A stretch of DNA of 35,210 nucleotides. Source: Fusicatenibacter sp. Lineage in GTDB: Bacteria > Bacillota > Clostridia > Lachnospirales > Lachnospiraceae. Shown here piece by piece: positions 14,348 to 21,833 of this stretch; positions within the stretch are counted from its first letter, which is position 1; every line of letters begins with the position of its first letter. The notes beneath the pieces are model-generated. The model worked only from the letters and a program-made list of their open reading frames with translations. It was not told the origin of the DNA and did no database searches. The stretch lies in NCBI GenBank assembly GCA_017887445.1, contig JAGHIA010000143.1:1-35210 (forward strand), written 5' to 3'. The translations under genes were made by a program, and so were the position numbers.

Positions 14348-14782
14348 ATGAAGGCATATATTCATCAGGTGCAGTATTACGAGACAGACCGTATGGGCAT
14401 CACCCACCATTCCAACTATATCCGGTGGATGGAGGAGGCCAGAGTGGCGTTTCTGGAGGAGCTGGGATGGAGTTACGCCAGGCTAGAGCACATGGGGATT
14501 TTCTCCCCGGTGACGCAGGTGAGCTGCGAGTATAAAAAAACCACCACCTTTCCGGACCAGGTGGCCATTGAGGTGCAGGTCCAGGAATACCGGGGCGTGC
14601 GTCTGTTCCTGGCTTACCGGATGCTGGACGCCAGGACGGGGGAGGAAGCGGCTGTGGGAACCTCTGGCCACTGCTTTCTCAACAGGGAAGGCAGGCCCAT
14701 GAGCCTGAAAAAAGAGTGCCCTGCATTTGACGCGGCGCTTCGGGCGCTGCTGACAGAGGAAAAGGGAGGAGAAAAGCTGTGA
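14348..14782 (+). CDS. Acyl-CoA thioesterase, YbgC / 4HBT hotdog family
   Basis: 144 residues, with AAAGGAG six bases before the ATG. The signature YYETDRMGITHHSNYIRWME (residues 10-29) includes the catalytic Asp14 of 4-hydroxybenzoyl-CoA-thioesterase-type hotdog enzymes, and the usual F-x-P-V-T segment follows. The length is typical for single-domain family members that hydrolyse short or aromatic acyl-CoA. The stop overlaps the GTG start of the next gene (GTGA), so the thioesterase, GDSL hydrolase and alanine symporter genes form a tight operon. Substrate unknown. Confidence 0.9.
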   Translation: MKAYIHQVQYYETDRMGITHHSNYIRWMEEARVAFLEELGWSYARLEHMGIFSPVTQVSCEYKKTTTFPDQVAIEVQVQEYRGVRLFLAYRMLDARTGEEAAVGTSGHCFLNREGRPMSLKKECPAFDAALRALLTEEKGGEKL

Positions 14783-15459
14783 AAAAGAAAAGTATTCTCT
14801 GTTACGGAGATTCCAATACCTTTGGTTACCGGCCTACGGACAGCGGACGTTATCCCTATGGCGTCCGGTGGACCAGCCTGCTGGCGGAGGGACTGGGAGA
14901 AGAATACCAGGTCATCGAGGCCGGACTGAACAGCCGGACGACAGTCATCGACGACGATCTGGAGGAAGACAGAAACGGTCTTCGGACCATCGACGTGGTG
15001 CTGGAGATGAACTGGCCGCTGGACCTTATCATCCTGATGCTTGGCACCAACGATATGAAGGTACGGTATCAGAGACAGGCAAAGGACATCGCGTCCGGCG
15101 CGGCGCAGATTGTAAGAGAGATCCGCCGCCGTCACCAGGAGGTGCATCCGGACTGGATGCCCAGGATCCTGCTGGTGTCTCCGCTGCTGATCGGCGAAGA
15201 ACTGCGCGACGGAATGTCCGGCTTTTCGGAAAGCTTCGGGGGAGCGCGGGCGTACGAAATGTCGCGGAAGCTGGCGCCGCTGTACCAAAGCGTTGCCGCC
15301 GCGGAAGGCTGCAGCTTTCTGGATGCGGGCCAGGCCGCCCGGACGGGTTCCACAGACGCGCTGCATCTGGAAGAGGACGGCCATCGGGCGCTGGCGGCGG
15401 CCATGGAGCGGAAAGTAAGGGAGATATTTTTGAACGACACAGCAGAGAGGAGCGAGTGA
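14779..15459 (+). CDS. SGNH/GDSL-family esterase (arylesterase-like hydrolase)
   Basis: 226 residues, GTG start overlapping the thioesterase stop by four bases. The SGNH blocks are in order: G-D-S-N at 10-13 (nucleophile Ser12), the block II Gly within I-E-A-G-L-N-S-R at 47-53, G-T-N-D at 89-92, and D193-A-L-H196 for the acid-base pair. There is no signal peptide, so it acts inside the cell. The family (lysophospholipase L1-like/arylesterase) hydrolyses acyl or acetyl esters; substrate cannot be inferred. The stop is one base before the next ATG, implying coupling with the symporter gene. Confidence 0.9.
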   Translation: MKKKSILCYGDSNTFGYRPTDSGRYPYGVRWTSLLAEGLGEEYQVIEAGLNSRTTVIDDDLEEDRNGLRTIDVVLEMNWPLDLIILMLGTNDMKVRYQRQAKDIASGAAQIVREIRRRHQEVHPDWMPRILLVSPLLIGEELRDGMSGFSESFGGARAYEMSRKLAPLYQSVAAAEGCSFLDAGQAARTGSTDALHLEEDGHRALAAAMERKVREIFLNDTAERSE

Positions 15460-15460
15460 G

Positions 15461-16843
15461 ATGCTGGAGACAATCACAAAGGCGGCGGAAGCTGTCCAGG
15501 ACTTTGTATGGGGATGGGGAATGATTTTCCTGCTGCTGGGAACCCATGTGTTTATGACCATACGGACCAGGGGAATCCAGAGAAAAATCTGGACGGGCAT
15601 CCGTCTTTCCGTGAAGAAGGATACGGAAGCGGAAGGCGAGGTCAGCCAGTTTGGCGCGCTGACTACGGCGCTGGCGGCGACGATCGGGACCGGAAATATT
15701 GTCGGCGTGGGAACCGCCGTGGCCCTTGGCGGCCCCGGAGCTGTGTTCTGGTGCTGGCTGACCGGCGTGTTCGGCATTGCCACAAAGTACAGCGAGGCGC
15801 TGCTGGCGGTAAAATACCGGGTAAAGACCAGAGACGGACGGATGCAGGGCGGAGCCATGTACGCCCTGGAGCGGGCGCTGCATATGAAATGGCTGGCGGT
15901 GCTTTTCGCGGTATTCGGCGGCTTCGCCTCCTTTGGCATCGGCTGTGCCACCCAGGTCAACGCCATCGCCGCGGTGTGCAAGGAAAACCTGGGCATCCCC
16001 ACATGGATCGTGGGTGTTGTGGTGTGTGTCCTCACTGCCTGCGTGATTTTCGGCGGGATCCGCTCCATCGCCAGCGTCTGCGAGAAGCTGGTTCCATTTA
16101 TGGCAATTTTCTATGTGGCCGGCTGCCTGATTATTCTGGGCATCAATTTTGATTTCCTTCTTCCGGCGTTAAAAGCTATCGTCACGCTGGCTTTTCAACC
16201 TGGCGCAGTGGCCGGCGGACTGACAGGCCGGGGACTGATGATGGCCATGCAGTATGGAATCGCCCGGGGACTGTTTTCCAATGAATCCGGCATGGGTTCG
16301 GCGCCCATTGCCGCGGCGGCCGCGCAGACGAGAAATCCGGTGCGCCAGGCGCTGGTATCCAGCACAGGAACCTTCTGGGACACGGTGGTCGTATGCGCGA
16401 TGACCGGAATGGTGCTGGTGTCCAGTATCATGAAAAATCCCACCATCGATATGGGTTCCATATCCGACGGCGGGATCCTTACTTCCCTGGCTTTCGCGCA
16501 GATTCCATACATAGGTCCGGTGATCCTGGTGCTGGGCATAATCTCTTTCGCGTTCTCCACGATCCTTGGCTGGGCCTATTACGGTGAGCGGTGTGTGGAA
16601 TATTTTGCGGGCAAGAAGGGACTGCTTCCCTATCGCTTTGCCTATATTTTCGTGCTGGGCGTGGCGCCGGTGATCGCGCTGAACCTTGTGTGGACGGTAG
16701 CGGATATCCTCAACGCGCTGATGGCAATTCCAAACCTGATCGCCGTGCTTCTTCTTTCCGGCGTGGTCGTGCGGGAGACGGACAAATATATTGACGATCT
16801 TGACAAGGTAGATGATACACCGATTCCAACGGTGGATAAATAG
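15461..16843 (+). CDS. Sodium:alanine/glycine symporter, AGCS family
   Basis: 460 residues with about ten to eleven hydrophobic segments. The AGCS signature is clear: GALTTALAATIGTGNIVGVG near residue 65-85, the following G-G-P-G-A-V-F-W, and G.FSNE.GMGSAP.AAAAA near 270-290. The family takes up alanine or glycine with Na+ (AlsT/DagA type). RBS GAGAGGAG precedes the ATG. Third gene of the thioesterase-GDSL-symporter operon; no metabolic link between the three is evident. A weak hairpin (16910-16930) follows. Confidence 0.94.
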   Translation: MLETITKAAEAVQDFVWGWGMIFLLLGTHVFMTIRTRGIQRKIWTGIRLSVKKDTEAEGEVSQFGALTTALAATIGTGNIVGVGTAVALGGPGAVFWCWLTGVFGIATKYSEALLAVKYRVKTRDGRMQGGAMYALERALHMKWLAVLFAVFGGFASFGIGCATQVNAIAAVCKENLGIPTWIVGVVVCVLTACVIFGGIRSIASVCEKLVPFMAIFYVAGCLIILGINFDFLLPALKAIVTLAFQPGAVAGGLTGRGLMMAMQYGIARGLFSNESGMGSAPIAAAAAQTRNPVRQALVSSTGTFWDTVVVCAMTGMVLVSSIMKNPTIDMGSISDGGILTSLAFAQIPYIGPVILVLGIISFAFSTILGWAYYGERCVEYFAGKKGLLPYRFAYIFVLGVAPVIALNLVWTVADILNALMAIPNLIAVLLLSGVVVRETDKYIDDLDKVDDTPIPTVDK

Positions 16844-16909
16844 ACGATGAAAAAAACTCTCCGCATCATGAGCGTGCAATCGAAAGCGTAAATGTTCAAA
16901 CGCGCTCAG

Positions 16910-16930
16910 GGCAGCCGGTCAGAGGCTGCC
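16910..16930 (+). terminator. Weak hairpin after the symporter gene
   Basis: GGCAGCC and GGCTGCC form a 7-bp stem, followed by TCCTTTG, which is a poor T tract. It may be an attenuating or weak termination signal before the epimerase gene. Confidence 0.4.
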
Positions 16931-16964
16931 TCCTTTGCGGGATTTTTGAAAAGGAGGATAAGAA

Positions 16965-17834
16965 ATGTATCAGATTGCAGACAGAGAACTGATTCTTCAG
17001 GTGGCAGAGCATGGCGCGGAGATGAAATCCCTGAAAGACCGCGCCAGCGGCCGGGAATATCTTTGGTGCGCCGACGGCAGATACTGGAAGCGCACGGCGC
17101 CGGTACTGTTTCCCCTGGTGGGACGGTACCGGGATAACGAAACATACTATGAGGGAACCGTGTATCACATGTCTCAGCACGGTTTTGCCAGGGACATGGA
17201 GTTTTCTCTGGTCAGCCAGTCGGACACAGAGCTTTGGTTTGCCCTGGAACAGACGGAGGAGACGCTGAAGATTTATCCGTTCCGGTTCCGGCTGATGGTG
17301 GGCTACCGGCTGGAAGGGAGACAGGTGCAGGTGATGTGGAAGGTGGAAAATACCGATGAGAAGACCATATGGTTTTCTCTTGGCGGTCATCCCGCTTTCG
17401 TGTGCCCGCCCGGGGAAGGGGCGCGCAGCGACTGCCACCTGCGCTTCGACACGGAAGGCCCGCTGGTCAGCGGGACGCTCAATGAAAATGGCGTTCTGGG
17501 CAGTAAGCTGCGCAGCTACAGGCTGGAAAACCGTGAAATGTCTGTGACGGATGATCTGTTTGACGAGGACGCGCTGGTGTTGGAGAACAGCCAGGCGCGG
17601 GAGGTTTCCCTGGTGGATGCCAGTGGACAGGCGTATGTGACCGTTTCCTTTGACGCGCCTGTGTTTGGCATCTGGGCGCCCTCCAAAGACGCGCCGTTCG
17701 TATGTATAGAACCCTGGTACGGCGTCAGCGACCGGGAAGACTTCGGCAAGGATCTCAGAAAGAGAAAATGGAGCCGGAGCCTGGAGCCGGGCGAAGTGTT
17801 TGAGGGCGGATATACCATTTCCCTCAGCCGCTGA
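16965..17834 (+). CDS. Aldose 1-epimerase family protein (LacX-like)
   Basis: 289 residues with AAAAGGAGG upstream of the ATG. The aldose-1-epimerase/galactose-mutarotase fold is supported by L-V-G-R-Y near 51-55, S-Q-H-G-F-A-R-D (His72), G-G-H-P-A-F (His142) and C-I-E-P-W-Y-G near 243-249 with the expected catalytic Glu. The branch is the LacX / YeaD-like group rather than classical GalM. It interconverts anomers of a free or phosphorylated sugar. It converges on an AraC gene that is itself divergent from a sugar symporter gene, so a shared role in carbohydrate use is plausible but not proven. Confidence 0.88.
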   Translation: MYQIADRELILQVAEHGAEMKSLKDRASGREYLWCADGRYWKRTAPVLFPLVGRYRDNETYYEGTVYHMSQHGFARDMEFSLVSQSDTELWFALEQTEETLKIYPFRFRLMVGYRLEGRQVQVMWKVENTDEKTIWFSLGGHPAFVCPPGEGARSDCHLRFDTEGPLVSGTLNENGVLGSKLRSYRLENREMSVTDDLFDEDALVLENSQAREVSLVDASGQAYVTVSFDAPVFGIWAPSKDAPFVCIEPWYGVSDREDFGKDLRKRKWSRSLEPGEVFEGGYTISLSR

Positions 17835-17843
17835 TTCTTTCGC

Positions 17844-17876
17844 GTAACCGTTCAGCGTTGCTGAACGGTTACTTTT
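17844..17876. terminator. Terminator formed by a family A palindrome
   Basis: GTAACCGTTCAGC and GCTGAACGGTTAC form a perfect 13-bp stem around a 3-base loop, followed by TTTT on the plus strand. It lies between convergent genes and is the most symmetric copy of the family A core in the window. Confidence 0.8.
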
Positions 17877-17881
17877 CGCAA

Positions 17882-19129
17882 CTATTCCGCCGGCTGGATC
17901 ATTGCCCTTTTGTTGATGAGGCTGCGGTAAGCGCTGGGCGAGATGCCCTTAAGCTTTTTGAAGATCCTGGTATAATAATTTACATCCAGGAACCCAACCT
18001 GCGCCGCGATGTTCTGGATGGAGGAATCCGTTGTGTTCAGCAGTGATACGGAAATGTCGATCCGTTTGTTGTTGATGTATTCCGTCAATGTGGATCCGGT
18101 CTCTTTCTTGAACAGAGCGGACAGGTAGCTGGGACTGATGGAAAACAGGTCCGCGATTTTTTTCAGGGAAAGATCCTCCTGATAATTGAAATCGATATAA
18201 TTGATCACCTTCTGGACCGCCGGCGAGTAGCCGCGCATGGAGTGGTTGCGGACCAGATTGGAATATCTGTGGACCATCTCCCGGCCCAGGGAACTCAGCG
18301 CTTCCAGAGAGGTGCTTTTCTCGATCTCCTGTGCGAACCGCCCGGACATTTCATCAATGTAAAGAGGGTGGACTAGGCCGTTCTGGACAGCCTTCCGCAG
18401 CAGGGTATTCATGGAAAAGTACAGGTTTTTTGCGTTCCTCAGCCGGTCCGCCACCCGGGGAGGAACCCGGTAGGAGGTGAAATTGCTGTAAGTATAAAGG
18501 GCGCGGTTGGTATCGCCCTTGGCCACGGCTTCAAGAAGCTCATTTTCCGCCTGATACCGTTTTTCCACTGCCTGCATAGCTTCGTAAGGCTTCTGGTTGA
18601 GAGAGAAGTCAAAGTTTTTCTCGGGCAAGGTAAAGCGGTCCTCCAGGTTTTCAAGGGTATATCCAGTAAAGCTTCCATAGATACCCATCAGCGCGATCAG
18701 AGAATTGATGTCGTTCTGACCGTGGAACACCGGAATGGATGAGTAAAAGCTCTGAAGGTTCTCATGACGGTCCGTGGGAAGATGCAGCAGCTGACTGAGC
18801 GCAAGGATCTCTTCATGATCCGGCGGCAGGGTCAGATACGGTCCGACGACGATAAAATCAAAGTGATATTCCTCCCGAAGCTGCGGCGTGGCGGTCAGCG
18901 CCACATAGTTCAGCAGTGTCTGTGTATGGAGAAAAGAGATACAGTTGGGATTCAGCGCGCTCAGGATGGCCGCGGATACCTGCCGGGAGCCAAAATCAAG
19001 GCTCAGCTTCTGCAGTACATCGGTGGAATCCGGACATTCCGCGGGAAGCTCCTCCAGACAGACGAGGGTGAATTCAATATTGCAAAGATGAAAGATCGAT
19101 TCCATCATTTCTAAAAAATCTACCTGCAT
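17882..19129 (-). CDS. AraC-family transcriptional regulator
   Basis: 415 residues, ATG complementary to 19127-19129, behind AGGAAGGAG. Residues 1-300 form a sensor region with no strong motif. Residues about 310-410 are the AraC double helix-turn-helix: LKKIADLFSISPSYLSALFK, then IQNIAAQVGFLDVNYYTRIF and the closing FKKLKGISPSAYR. It is divergent from a GPH-family sugar symporter gene and is its most likely regulator. Its own transcript probably starts near 19353 and crosses a 143-nt structured repeat, giving a leader of more than 200 nt. The closely spaced convergent epimerase gene suggests a sugar-use locus. Confidence 0.92.
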   Translation of the reverse strand: MQVDFLEMMESIFHLCNIEFTLVCLEELPAECPDSTDVLQKLSLDFGSRQVSAAILSALNPNCISFLHTQTLLNYVALTATPQLREEYHFDFIVVGPYLTLPPDHEEILALSQLLHLPTDRHENLQSFYSSIPVFHGQNDINSLIALMGIYGSFTGYTLENLEDRFTLPEKNFDFSLNQKPYEAMQAVEKRYQAENELLEAVAKGDTNRALYTYSNFTSYRVPPRVADRLRNAKNLYFSMNTLLRKAVQNGLVHPLYIDEMSGRFAQEIEKSTSLEALSSLGREMVHRYSNLVRNHSMRGYSPAVQKVINYIDFNYQEDLSLKKIADLFSISPSYLSALFKKETGSTLTEYINNKRIDISVSLLNTTDSSIQNIAAQVGFLDVNYYTRIFKKLKGISPSAYRSLINKRAMIQPAE

Positions 19130-19160
19130 AAAAACTCCTTCCTGAGTGATTCAATACTTA

Positions 19161-19303
19161 TAACAGTTCAGCGTTGCTGAACGATTACACGCTTCGCGAT
19201 GCACAGGAAACTGCATTTCATGCAGTTTCGCGCTGCAGGTCTCGGTGTTTTCGCACATTTTGTGCGAAAATACCTTGCGGGATAGCGGCAGGCTGAACTG
19301 TTA
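19161..19303 (+). repeat. Family A palindromic element, long copy 2, inside the AraC leader
   Basis: The 143-bp element runs from TAACAGTTCAGC to GGCTGAACTGTTA and is alignable end to end with 14153-14292. The internal stem TTTTCGCACA...TGTGCGAAAA differs from copy 1 by a G-C to A-T pair swap, which keeps pairing intact. It lies between the AraC start codon and that gene's promoter, so it is transcribed as leader RNA. Confidence 0.88.
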
Positions 19304-19359
19304 CCAATACTTTCGGACGCGTCTGATTGTCTCTGCACAGTCAGGCGCCCGTTCTTTTT

Positions 19360-19388
19360 ATTCTAACATATCACGAAAAAAGATTCAA
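19360..19388 (-). promoter_or_regulatory. Promoter of the AraC gene at 17882-19129
   Basis: On the minus strand TTGAAT and TAGAAT are separated by 17 bases. A perfect palindrome, CACATATGTG, sits at 19390-19399 next to the -35 box and could be an operator. Confidence 0.75.
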
Positions 19389-19447
19389 ACACATATGTGC
19401 AGGTTTCCGAAAAAAGTATAGAAAAATATTTTTGTGTAATATGAATA

Positions 19448-19475
19448 TTTTTATGTAAAAAAAGCAAAATATAAT
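19448..19475 (+). promoter_or_regulatory. Candidate promoter of the GPH symporter gene
   Basis: A perfect TATAAT at 19470-19475 lies 16 bases after a weak TTTTTA. This is within a very AT-rich 150-bp stretch that otherwise holds no gene. The weak -35 box would fit an activator-dependent promoter, for example one needing the divergent AraC protein. Confidence 0.45.
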
Positions 19476-19568
19476 AATTATGCGGAAGTCTCTAAAAATT
19501 ATCCTCACAAGATTGCGAAAAAGATATTAAAATAACCCAGAACAAAAATCAAAGGAGTGAACAGCTAT

Positions 19569-20960
19569 ATGAATAAGACCACACAGATGCGTCCCTTTGG
19601 CATGCGCGACAAAATCGGTTATGCCTTCGGAGACATCGCCAATGATTTTACCTTTATCCTATCCAGTACCTTCCTGATGAAGTTTTACACGGATGTAATG
19701 GGCGTATCCACGTCTGTCATCGGTGTTCTGATGATGGTTGCACGTTTTGTCGACGCCTTTACCGATGTGACCATGGGACGGATCGTCGACACTTCCAAGG
19801 TGGGAAAAAACGGAAAATTCCGTCCATGGCTCCTGCGCGGTTCAGGGCTTGTGGCGTTCGCCAGCTTCCTGATGTACGCCTCCTGGTTCCGGGATATGGG
19901 AATGACATTTAAGATCGTATGGATTTTTGTGACATACCTTCTTTGGGGTTCCGTGTTCTACACAATGGTCAACATCCCTTATGGTTCCATGGCCTCTGGA
20001 ATCACCGAGGACCCGGTACAGAGGACCCAGCTTTCCACCTACCGTACAGTTGGCGCGACCATCGCCTCCCTTGTGATCAGTTCCGGAGTACCCATGATCG
20101 TGTATTACGAAGATGCGGCTGGAAATCAGGTGTTCAGCGGGACCAGGTTTACGATCGTCGCCCTGATCTTCTCTATCCTTGCCGTGCTCTGCTACCTGGT
20201 CTGCTATTTCAGCTGCACGGAGCGTGTGAAGATTGAGCCGCAGAAGCGGAAGGCGAACGCTCCCAAAAACAACTTTGTGAAAAATGTTGTTACCAACCGT
20301 GCGCTGCTGGCGCTGATCGTCGCGGCAATTTTCCTGCTGCTGTCCCAGCTGACCCTCAGCTCCATGGCACAGTTCGTATTCCCGAATTACTACAAAAACA
20401 TTCCGGCACAGTCCACAGCTTCTCTGCTTGGCTCTCTGGTAACCTTTGCGGTCGCGCCGTTTTCCACTCCGGCTGTGAGAAAATTCGGAAAGAAAGAATT
20501 CGGTACGGTGGGATGTATCATTGCGGCCGGTAGCATGCTGGTATGCTTCCTCGTCCGTCCCTCTAACGTATGGGTATTCGTAGGTTTCTGGACACTGTCC
20601 TACCTGGGCATGGCGATGTTCAACATGGTTCTGTGGGCGTTCCTTGCGGATGTCATTGACTATGGCGAGCTGAAGAACGGTGTCCGCGAGGATGGAACGA
20701 CCTATTCCGTCTATTCCTTCGCCCGTAAACTGGGACAGGCGGCGTCTGCGGGACTTTCCGGCGGACTGCTGGGGCTGATCGGCTATACGGAGGCCACAGC
20801 AAACGATGCCGGCGTTATCAGCGGAATCTTCAACGTGACCTGCCTGGTTCCTGCCATCGGCTTTGCGGTTGTATCACTGGTACTGATTTTCTGGTATCCG
20901 CTGAGCAAAAAGGTTGTGGATGAAAACGTGAAAAAGCTTGCGGAGCGCAAGAATAAGTAG
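19569..20960 (+). CDS. GPH-family sugar:cation symporter (MFS)
   Basis: 463 residues from ATG 19569, with AAAGGAG 11 bases upstream; a GTG at 19557 overlaps that site and is less likely. It has twelve predicted membrane segments. The glycoside-pentoside-hexuronide signature is present: K.GY..GD.ANDF...L...FLMKFYTDV.G near residues 16-50, D..TD..MG...D near 64-77, and FLADVIDYGE in the second half. The family imports glycosides, pentoses or hexuronides with H+ or Na+. The divergent AraC regulator suggests inducible expression. No glycosidase is adjacent, so the substrate cannot be assigned. Confidence 0.92.
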   Translation: MNKTTQMRPFGMRDKIGYAFGDIANDFTFILSSTFLMKFYTDVMGVSTSVIGVLMMVARFVDAFTDVTMGRIVDTSKVGKNGKFRPWLLRGSGLVAFASFLMYASWFRDMGMTFKIVWIFVTYLLWGSVFYTMVNIPYGSMASGITEDPVQRTQLSTYRTVGATIASLVISSGVPMIVYYEDAAGNQVFSGTRFTIVALIFSILAVLCYLVCYFSCTERVKIEPQKRKANAPKNNFVKNVVTNRALLALIVAAIFLLLSQLTLSSMAQFVFPNYYKNIPAQSTASLLGSLVTFAVAPFSTPAVRKFGKKEFGTVGCIIAAGSMLVCFLVRPSNVWVFVGFWTLSYLGMAMFNMVLWAFLADVIDYGELKNGVREDGTTYSVYSFARKLGQAASAGLSGGLLGLIGYTEATANDAGVISGIFNVTCLVPAIGFAVVSLVLIFWYPLSKKVVDENVKKLAERKNK

Positions 20961-20970
20961 TCCTGAAAAA

Positions 20971-21077
20971 GTTACGGTATCCGGCCATGGAAAACCGCTT
21001 CGCGCTGGGCCGGATGTCCGCACACTACGTGTTCATAGGGGCTGTGCGGTAAATGCACAGACCCTATGAACGGCTAC
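20971..21077 (-). repeat. Family B palindromic repeat, copy 2 (full length)
   Basis: The reverse complement aligns along its whole length with 10648-10757. It starts GTAGCCGTTCA, contains GTCTGTGCA...TGCACAG-like pairing and ACACGTAGTG, then CATCCGGCCCAGCGCGAAGCG and GGCCGGATACCGTAAC. It fills the space after the symporter gene stop. Confidence 0.85.
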
Positions 21078-21092
21078 GGGACTGCTGCAAAA

Positions 21093-21138
21093 GAAATTCC
21101 GGGAAACGGCATGTTTTACGTCGTTTCCCGGAATTTTT
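21093..21138. terminator. Bidirectional terminator between the symporter and cotF-like genes
   Basis: GAAATTCCGGGAAACG pairs with CGTTTCCCGGAATTT across a 13-base loop, followed by T residues on the plus strand. The minus-strand reading also ends in a T-rich tract. It lies between convergent genes. Confidence 0.88.
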
Positions 21139-21141
21139 CAT

Positions 21142-21399
21142 TTACATCATTTTAGGCTGTGTCAGAATGGATTTCACATGTTCAACCTCCTGGGGCGTCG
21201 CCTTTGCAGCGGGAATATAGTAGCTTTTGCGGCGGGCAAGCTCGTAGAGGGATTCCTGGGACAGCTCCGTCTGATTGCGGATCTGCTTCAGACATTGCTT
21301 CAGGTCCATGTTTTCTGTCTGGGCGATCATATCGCCGAACATCTTCAGTTCTCCGTTTACGCCGACCAGCGCGTCGGTAACCATTGTTTTCTCATCCAT
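21142..21399 (-). CDS. CotF-family spore coat protein
   Basis: 85 residues, GGAGG eight bases before the ATG. It resembles half of the ferritin-like CotF (PF07875) fold: D.L...N.E...F..MI..TE......L..IRN......Q..LY.LA...SYY.PA. In this family the helical bundle carries conserved N, E and Y-Y-x-P-A residues near the end, which are visible here. Such proteins are incorporated in the spore coat of Bacillus and Clostridium. Second gene of a pair with 21413-21595 (13-bp gap), probably one transcript. The short length is common in Clostridia, where two small CotF-like proteins are often adjacent. Confidence 0.8.
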   Translation of the reverse strand: MDEKTMVTDALVGVNGELKMFGDMIAQTENMDLKQCLKQIRNQTELSQESLYELARRKSYYIPAAKATPQEVEHVKSILTQPKMM

Positions 21400-21412
21400 C
21401 TCATGTTCCTCC

Positions 21413-21595
21413 TTATAAAAATCTCATCAGTTCCTGCTTGTTTTTCATCGCGGAATCGGCAGCGTCCTGAAACAGTTTTTTTACCTCCGGGTCCTGTGCC
21501 TGTGCCGCATAGTCGGTCATTTTGCAGTGGGTGGTAGAATAACCTCCGATCAGATGGCGCAGATTCTGCAGATCGAGAACAGAAATTTCCTGCAT
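21413..21595 (-). CDS. Small CotF-like spore coat protein
   Basis: 60 residues from the ATG complementary to 21593-21595, chosen for the strong AAAGGAGG upstream. The open frame extends further but without a site. The sequence L.DL.NL..LI.GY...H.KM.DYA..A.DPEVK.LF...A.....K..LM.FL is a helical CotF/ferritin-like segment. It precedes the larger CotF-like gene in the same direction. The upstream minus strand contains CATACTA, similar to sporulation sigma-E/K -10 boxes, but without a convincing -35, so sporulation control is only inferred from the family. Confidence 0.75.
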   Translation of the reverse strand: MQEISVLDLQNLRHLIGGYSTTHCKMTDYAAQAQDPEVKKLFQDAADSAMKNKQELMRFL

Positions 21596-21662
21596 GATAC
21601 GTTCCTCCTTTGAAATGTACTTTTCATGAAACCTGTGTTTCAGAGTTAGTATGGCAGAAACG

Positions 21663-21730
21663 CCGGATTTTATGCGTTGCGTTTTCGTAGGGTCTGTGCA
21701 GGAAATGCAAAGTCCTGGCTGAACTGCAAC
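21663..21730 (-). repeat. Family B repeat, copy 3 (partial)
   Basis: The reverse complement reads GTTGCAGTTCAGCCAGGACT, then TTGCA...TGCACAGACC and CTACGAAAACG, matching the first half of copy 1. The second-half hairpin is missing. Confidence 0.7.
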
Positions 21731-21833
21731 GGATAGTTTCACTTTTTATGTTCCCGCAGAAAAAGAATGGTTTTTGATTTTCAGGTGCAAAACCTCCGGA
21801 GGTGTTGTATACTGTAAAAAAAGGAGGGAAGCC

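Noticed and set aside
14614-16068. 484-residue open frame on the minus strand
   Set aside because: It runs antisense across the thioesterase, GDSL hydrolase and symporter genes, all with clear motifs.
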